Assembly (NCBI GenBank): GCA_022376465.1
Contig: JACDTU010000008.1
Span: 930,001 to 994,000 of the forward strand
Origin: Cubamyces lactineus
Lineage: Eukaryota > Basidiomycota > Agaricomycetes > Polyporales > Polyporaceae
Reading direction: 5' to 3'
DNA: 64,000 bases
Made by a program: the position numbers and the translations under genes. The stretch's first letter is position 1. Every line of letters starts with the position of its first letter. Under the pieces are notes generated by a model that was not told the DNA's origin, did no database searches, and worked only from the letters and a program-made list of their open reading frames with translations. Shown piece after piece: positions 57,076 through 64,000 of the stretch.

Positions 57076-60000
57076 TCAAGGGCGCCAGGCGGGCTGGCGC
57101 ACGGGGGTATGGAGGACAGAGGACATGCCAGTGCTTCGAGACGAACGTGTCGGCGTCTCGGGGCGATAGGATGCAGGGTCCCGTTCCGCGCGTCGAATGA
57201 ATTGAAGGGCATGCAGCGGCGACCCTGACGAGGGGGAACCCTTGATAGACTTCGGACTCGTTCCGTTAGGGGTAGAAAGCGCGAAGGAGGGTATAAAGCC
57301 GTCCTTGGGTTCAGGCGTCCGTGGTGGCATCGGCGGAGTCATGATCTCCGCGGCTTGAGCCAACGAAGTAGAGCTGATCCACTTTTCCTCGCGTGATGCT
57401 AGGCGAGGGGGAGATGTGTCCGGTAACAGCCTGAACGCGTCCGCGAAGTGGTCCTTGATAAACCTGTACATATCATGAGCTTCAATCCTTCATCCGTTGT
57501 AACGATTGCTTACTTCGACAACTCAGACCAGCCACCGCCAACACGAACCATGACCGTCTGCGACCGGAGGATGCGACAGAAGCACAACTTGGGGTCCGTA
57601 TCGCCGATCCAATACTTGCCGCTCTGATCCTTCCAGGTATCTTGAACGAGCTCAACCTTGATATCCACCGGGAGCCTGTTCACTACGTCACCGACGGCGA
57701 TATCCAATTTGTTCTTGGGATTCGCGACATAAGGCTTCCTCGGAGAGTGGGACGGTGGCCCGCGTGATGAAGGCGGAGAACGCGGGAGGGATGTGAAGGA
57801 AGTTCTTGGTGCGCGAGACCACGTTGAATGTGACGTCGGGGGGCGTGGAAGATTGAGACTCGAACGGCCTTGCGAGAAGGATGCATCCGACAGCGCGGGG
57901 GAGCTTGTGCGCGCCGTCCCCGTCTGTGCTCGTGGGCGGGACGTAGATAGAGCTGGAGTGCGCCTGACTGGTGTCACGAACGTCGTCGAGCTATTCGACG
58001 TTGTGCTGTTTGTTCGTTGTCTCGACGAGAATGTAGATCCGTATAATGACGAGGAACCAGAACCGGACATAGGGCCAGACACCGAGCGAACCGATGATGC
58101 AACAGAGAGCCTGCTGGAGCTCCGTGACTGTGCTGCCGCATTGACCGACGATCCCGAGGCGGCACGGCGCGCATTGGCAGGAGAGGGAGGAGCCAAAAAT
58201 TTGCCCCCTGGGGACGCAGATAGTTTGGAGAAGCTACCTTTCTTGTCAATGCTCCCGCGAGGACGTGGGACATCCAGGCTACCACGAGTCCTGGGACTAT
58301 CCGCATGAACGAGATGCGATGAGCTCTTGATAACGGAGGCACGACTGCTCCTCCCAGAGCTGACGACGCTGGCAGGACGCGACTTGTGACCGTTTATGCG
58401 ATCCAGTGCCATAGCCTCCAGCTCGACCCAAGTCTGCCAGACACGTTCCCTCTCGGGCAGCACGCGCGGGTCGTTCACGAGCGCGCGCGCGAGGGCTTTC
58501 ATGCGGTTGATAACGTCCCGAGTGAAGGCCAGACGTACGGAGAGCTGCTCCTCTGGGGGAAGAGAGGAGTCTGACGCATGGGGTGCTGAGAGAGGTCCTA
58601 ATGGAGGTGAAGGATAGCTATCGATGTGCTCGAGAAGGTCGCTCAGCGCGTTGTCGCATTGGCGAAGCGCCATTGAGAAGTCGGCTAGCTGGTTGACACG
58701 GCCCATCAATTCCGTCGACGCCTCGAGTTCACTACGGAGCGAGCGTAGATCTGCTTCGATGTTCTGGTTCTCTGGGACGTGGGCAGGTAGCTCAGCGACT
58801 TCATCTGAAAGCGTCGCAAGTGCTTGTGCCATTGCTTGACGCGCCTCATCTTCCGGAAGGGGAGCGGACGTGCGTGCACTGGGTCTGGCAACATCGTTGA
58901 TCCCGATGGAGCGCAAGCGCTTCCTGAAGTTGAATATGCGAGAGCTGAGCTCGCTCAACTCCGGGGTCATGCTCGAGCCCTTCGACGGACTACCACGCAC
59001 AGCGAACACGTCTGGCGCAGGCGATGAGAACCTAAATGTAATAATCTCGCCGAGACAAACTCACCGTCCTCAGCGGATATACTGAAGCTGACCTCCTCGA
59101 CGGTTTCCAAGGAGAGGTCCGCCGCACTTGTCTCCGCTTGACGTAAGGCTTCCTGTCTTAGGCGCTCCTCTTCCGCCACCCGCTGTCGTTCTTCCTCCTC
59201 ACGGCGGGCCTGCTCGAGTGCCTCCTGGCGCTCCCTGCGTTCCCGTTCCTCCGCCTCCGCCTTCTCACGTTCGAGCCTTGCTCTCTCAAGAGCTTCCAAG
59301 CGCTCTGCCTCCACTGCCGCTGCCTGTTCCCGCGCACGAAGAGCCTGAGTCTCCGCTTCCAAGCGCTCCTGCTCCTCCTTGAGCCTCGCTTCCTCCGTAA
59401 TACGATGCTGCTCCACCTTCTGCGCGTCGGCAAGTTGTTGCTTCAGGCCGGCCAGGCTCTTCTTCCAGGAGGAAAAGTGAGACTCGGCGTTCTCGACGGC
59501 CTTTTGACGGGCGGAGACAGCAGCATCCCTCGCACCAACGTCGTGACCGCCTGGCGCGGTGCGAAGGTCCTGCAGAGCATCCCGGACATGGGAAAGCGCC
59601 TCTTCCACGACCACGGAATGCTTTTGGGAAACTCCCTCCAGTGACGCAGAAAGCTCTGAGAAGCAGTCGGCTGACAAGCGCTCCTCTGAGCCAGTGAAAG
59701 AAACGTGAATGCTCGCCACAGCGTCTTCAGCCTGTCCAAGCAGACCAACCATGGAGGCGAGAGCGACATCTAGAGCGTGAGCCTTCTTCGCCAGCTGGAA
59801 GTAGTCCGCTTTCGACTCGAGCACCCTCAGTGCACCTGAGAGCATCATACTGTAGGTATTTGAGTCTGTGCGGACACCTTTGTCTAAGGCGGCAGGGTCG
59901 AACGGCACGGTAGGTTGTGCAGCTTGCTGTATGGCGTCCAAAGTGAAGCCACCTGGTAGAGACGTCCTGCGCTTCGAGGGAGCATGCTCGACAGAGCGAA

Positions 60001-62513
60001 CGAACTTGACCTCCCCGACGAAGGGAATGCGACGAGGGAGCTCGTCCAAGAACTCCTGGATAGCAGAACGCGTTGCGACCAGCTCGCCTGTAAGCGTTTC
60101 TTCGACCTGCACCTCTTCCTGCAGTGACCCAGCGAAGGCGTCCTGGGCGCTCTTCTCGAAGCGCATCCTGAGGTCCTCGATGCGGATCTGCAACGAGTGC
60201 ACCTCGTCGCGGACTGTGCCCATCATCAGCGCCTGTTGCTGTACAGCTTGCCAGAAACGAGCAGTGTCTCCGGTGGCCTCCAGAACGGACTCCAGAGCAG
60301 ATGAGCCGCGGATGAGGTACTCTCGCAATGTTGGTCCTGAGGAGGAGGAAAGGGAAGATATCGGGGAGGATACGTCGGTTACCAGCCGAGAACGGAGAAC
60401 GGCTAATCGCTCGGCGACCTCCTCCGGTGAGAGGGTCATAGCAGGCAGGGCAGCCGTAGGACTTTCTGGCGTCGGAGGGGCGTCGTGGCGTACCTGCTGC
60501 CGCCACATCTGGCGAGACATGGCGTCCAAGACGTCTTTCCGGAGCTCCTCCACCTCCTGAAACAGGCTATCCATAGCAGACCAGACACTGCGAACCTGTA
60601 CAAGAGCCTCGGTACGAGAAGCTACCAAGTTCTTGGCCATAGCGGCAGCGGCGCGCTTAGCCTCCAGTTCGTCGATAATCGCAGCGGAGTCCGTCTTGAA
60701 CTGGGCGTCAATGCCGGGGAAGTCAAGATGAAGTAGCGCAGAGCGAGCCGTGGAGAGCAACGGCTCGACTTCCCGCTCAGCCTTCTCGAGCTCCTCTAGC
60801 AATGAAGGGAACAGAGAGAGGAACACGGAGTGCCGGGAGTTCTCGAGGCAGTCTTCTGTGCTCAAGTCTGGGGGCGTACCGTCACCGTTAGACGTTGCGA
60901 TACCGTTCTCCATCCGGTCTATCAATGAGGCGTATCGGCCCAATAGGTCAGAAGCAGCCTTGCGCACAATCTCAACTTGCTTGACGGCGTCTGCGGCGGC
61001 ATGGTACTCCTTAGCGCACTCCTCCGCCTTTTTCGCATGTTGGAGCGCTGTGACCATTTCCGTCGACAGCTGCTGAATGAGGAGATCCGTATACGTAGTT
61101 TGGTCTGGAAAGTGCTTATGCGAGGGCTTCGGGAATGTGAGCGAAGTCGCCGGGTTACCTCGGAGGAGTAAGCGCTTGGTGAGGGCGCTGGTACGAGACA
61201 TGAAGCTGGCGTCCTGACGAGACGTAGGATGACCGAGCTTGGCCACCTCTATCTCTTCGAGCAAGGTCTGTGCATTGGATTTGTCCTTGAGGGTCTCCAC
61301 ATAGTATTCGTCAGCTCTGAGAGGAGCGTGAGCTAAGCTTCAAGACATTGGCTCCGACACCCTTACTTCTTCCACTGCATGACCATTTGCATAACAAACT
61401 TGCCGACGTCTTCCATCTCGGTGATCCCCTCGTTCTCCAACCTGTCTTGCTCATCCAATAGTTCGTCCGGCACTGGCTTACGACTGTCGTCTATCAGCTT
61501 GTCCAGTGCTTTTCCAGCAAGAGCAATCTTGGTATGCCTGAGAGAGGAGACACGGCTAGCGAACTGAGCAGCTTCCCGAGAGAGCATTTCAGCCAGCTTG
61601 AATCGAGCACCCCGAGAGAAACCAGCCAGAGAGGCAGAAGAAGTCTCCGACGCCATGGACACCACAGAATTGCGTCTAGTCGGAATAGAGTCGCCAGGGA
61701 CAGGTGGTGTGACATCTTCTTCCTCGAGGTTCTCGTACACCGTGGGTGACCATCTTGCGCGCGTTGTTAGGAAGCTACGGAGGTCATCGAGTAGCTTACG
61801 AAGTTCGGCCCATGCGGCGACGCGCCGTTCCTCCCAGGTCAACCTGATATTCAACAGCTCCAGGTTATCCGACCTATCTCGGAGGAGGTGGAACAGCTTG
61901 TCCAGGGCATAGATGGTAGTGAGGGTGATTTCAATTAGGTCCGTGTCCGCCGGGGACAGGTTTCGCTGAGCAGCAGCTTCATATGGCGTGTACCTTCAGA
62001 GGCGAGCGCAATGAAATAAGCTATGTTCGACTCACCTTTTGTAAACTTCTTTAGCTTCTTGAGCTCACCGGAGTCGAAAATCTCTGTCTCCTTCTCTATC
62101 TTGTCATGCTCCACCATCCACTGCTTCAGCTGCTCCCGCGTGGGGAGACCGGGCACCTCTGTTGCCGACTGTCGTAATGCATCGAGTCCTGCGAAGACCT
62201 CCACCGGGGGTAGTTGTTCGAGAAACTATGGTATTGCTGAGGAAGGTTGCATTCTACACGCCACAGGGGGCCTCACCTTGATCTTCTCCTCTATCCAAAC
62301 CTTCCTCTCGCTGAATGCTTGCAACTCGATCACCTCATGCCACTCCAGCGCCTCGTCATTTTCCGGTTTCTCAGTAGACTGCTGACGTTCTATAGACAAG
62401 ACTTGATCTGCCACAGCGAGGATATCAGGGACGGTACGTTCGCCCGCAGTCGGTGGGTTGGGCGCGTCCGGCGGGATACCCGAAGAGGTAGAGGCGTCGG
62501 TTGCCTCAGACAT
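57076..62513 (-). CDS. GAS2 (GAR)-domain cytoskeletal linker, KAR9/spectraplakin-like
   Basis: Six exons, 62513..62277, 62225..62036, 61976..61367, 61316..59065, 59011..57514, 57463..57076; 1724 residues. Most of residues 1-1000 is predicted helical and heptad-like, as in spectrin/plakin rods (e.g. EWHEVIELQAFSERKVWIEE). A densely charged coiled coil of Glu/Arg/Ala lies near 985-1085 (EREKAEAEERERRERQEALE). A further helical segment and a Ser-rich linker follow. Near 1528-1605 is a GAS2 microtubule-binding domain: LDIAVGDVVNRLPVDIKVEL, GKYWIGDTDPKLCFCRILRS, TVMVRVGGGWSELSKFIKDH. Fungal proteins of this plan are often called karyogamy protein. A role in linking microtubules to cortex or nuclei is inferred. 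Start 62513 is preferred; Met 62546 is in frame upstream. Confidence 0.88.
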
Positions 62514-64000
62514 TTCTCCGCGTGCGGCAAGACACACACAAGTCAACCGTAGCTGTTATCGACAGTGGAGAAGCAGAGGGTGATCATAGAAAGCAGTCAG
62601 AGCATGCTGCACAGTCGTGGCACAGATATGGCACCAGCGTTATAAAGTGAGCGTGGGGGCGGTTTGCAACGAGGTTGCAGCGCCGCAGGCGGTGTCCGTT
62701 CAAGTGACGGAACCAGCGTCTGCCCAGACTACACTCCTTGCATCCAACTCGCTTCCACCTTACCCACGCCCGAGGCGTACTGCATCTATGGCAACACAAC
62801 ATTCAGCCGAAGGCCATAGTAATCTGGTATCCAAACCGTATGCTAGCCGTGGGTCTGATGAACTCAGAGTCATATACACGCCAATTATATCCGATCCCAT
62901 GGATAGGCGCGGCTCTCTGCAGTGGGCACGCTCGTCAAGTCGGTACAATAATGTCCGGGTCGCCGTCTCTGTTGTGTGGGGAACAGTACTCTCGCATTAG
63001 CCTGCATGCTATCGAAATGATTTGAGCGGCAGAGTTCTTCGTTTGCCACTCAGTACGGGACGGAATTCAAGGAAACAACTCCTTCGCATCGCTGGTCATC
63101 GCGTCTTGTACACAAATAAGTGAAGACATTGAACTGGTACTCCAACCCATCTCACCCAGAGTGCAGGTTCGTCTCCGCTATAATGCACACGTATAGTATG
63201 TCATAGTGAACCAAGGCAGCTGTCGCAGAGCTACATAATCACCAGACAGTTGTCCGGGTCTGTGAGTTACCCGTCTGTACGTACGCCACCGCATCTCTGC
63301 TTCCACGCTTCACATCCCCTAACATACATGTTTTTGGCATACCGATATATGAGGCTTTCGGCATGGTTCCCCTTGACGCATGCCGTACGAGAGCCCCGCA
63401 AACAGTCATGCAGAGCAGGAGCGACGTCGCGCGATGCTGGGAAACTGGGAAGGCGGATTACAGCACCCTCCGCAGGCGTGGGGTATGTATGTGATCCACG
63501 GGTATCGATGGGAAGTTACGCCAAACGGATCAAGCAAGGTCGACGTCATCATTCATTCTATGAGGGCGGATCATCCGTGCTTTTGAAGATTGAACTGCAT
63601 AGTCGGCATGTCAATCGCCGCCGATGCAACTCTCGGTCTAGCCTCTAGCTGTAACCTTATAAACTGGCGGCAGTCTGTCAGAAGTGGCACGATTATAGGC
63701 AAGTGTACTTCGCGGCAACATGAACATGTATTAAGCTTGGATGTGGTACCTTCAAGACCGTCATGGTGCTTGCCGCTGAACGAAAACCATCATAGCCCCA
63801 TATCAACAACCTTGTCGGACATTCCGTGCTTGCCATTTGCGATGCAATATGGGGCATCCTCGTGCAGATCCTCCGTGAGCTCGACTGCCCACATATCTTC
63901 CATTTGACGAGACCGGGGCTTGTCCCTGTGTTGCCGGAACTACCACACTTGCCATATTGGGATAGCTAGCACCGCGTAGGCGCACTACATTCGCCCTGCG
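62514..64000. other. Right-end region without a supported gene
   Basis: Several stop-free frames of 60-130 codons occur on both strands but none shows family motifs or a coherent exon chain. A minus-strand stretch near 63800-63985 reads partly like protein and could be the 3' end of a gene starting beyond the window. Confidence 0.4.

Overview
The window is nuclear DNA of a filamentous basidiomycete, most likely an Agaricomycete of the polypore type. This is inferred from gene content, Basidiomycete-type proteins and intron-dense genes with 45-100 nt GT-AG introns; no sequence search was possible. It is GC-rich, gene-dense and made almost entirely of conserved housekeeping genes on both strands. 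Exons were assigned by reading frame, splice consensus and protein-family similarity. For every complete gene model the summed exon length is a multiple of three.

Layout. 0.2-3 kb: PKR1 (-) diverges from TFIIIC subunit TFC1 (+). 3.4-4.2 kb: ribosomal protein eL29 (-) and tRNA-Ile(AAU) (-). 4.4-7.7 kb: a tandem pair of short-chain dehydrogenases (+), the first carrying six RRMS repeats. 7.86-8.84 kb: a hAT-like non-autonomous transposon. 9.3-16.7 kb: SSU72 phosphatase, a 1-Cys peroxiredoxin, proteasome alpha-2 and a small Zn2Cys6 protein (all +). 18.5-23.8 kb: an intron-swollen aldehyde dehydrogenase (-), divergent from a disordered protein at 24.4-26.6 kb. 28.06-29.6 kb: an unrecognised multi-exon gene candidate (-). 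30.8-37.8 kb: proteasome alpha-6 (+), COX15 (-) with mitochondrial BolA (+), and NCBP3-like (-) with KRR1 (+). 38.2-50 kb: a giant RGG/Q-rich protein (+), a CBM48/Crp1-like protein (-), a protein lysine methyltransferase (+) and LEU1 (+). 50.2-62.5 kb: a Ser-rich CUE-like protein (+), the meiotic RING E3 HEI10 (-) and a 1,724-residue GAS2-domain cytoskeletal protein (-). The last 1.5 kb holds nothing I can support.

The genes form no operon-like pathway. Three close divergent pairs (PKR1/TFC1, COX15/BOL3, NCBP3-like/KRR1) probably share promoters, and COX15 and BOL3 both act in mitochondria. The most striking theme is splicing. There is a predicted single-nucleotide exon (KRR1), a start-codon-only coding exon (proteasome alpha-6), and 7, 11, 12 and 13 nt exons in HEI10, the peroxiredoxin and eL29. 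There is also a GC-AG intron and unusually long introns in the aldehyde dehydrogenase, and in-frame stop-free introns in the CUE-like gene.
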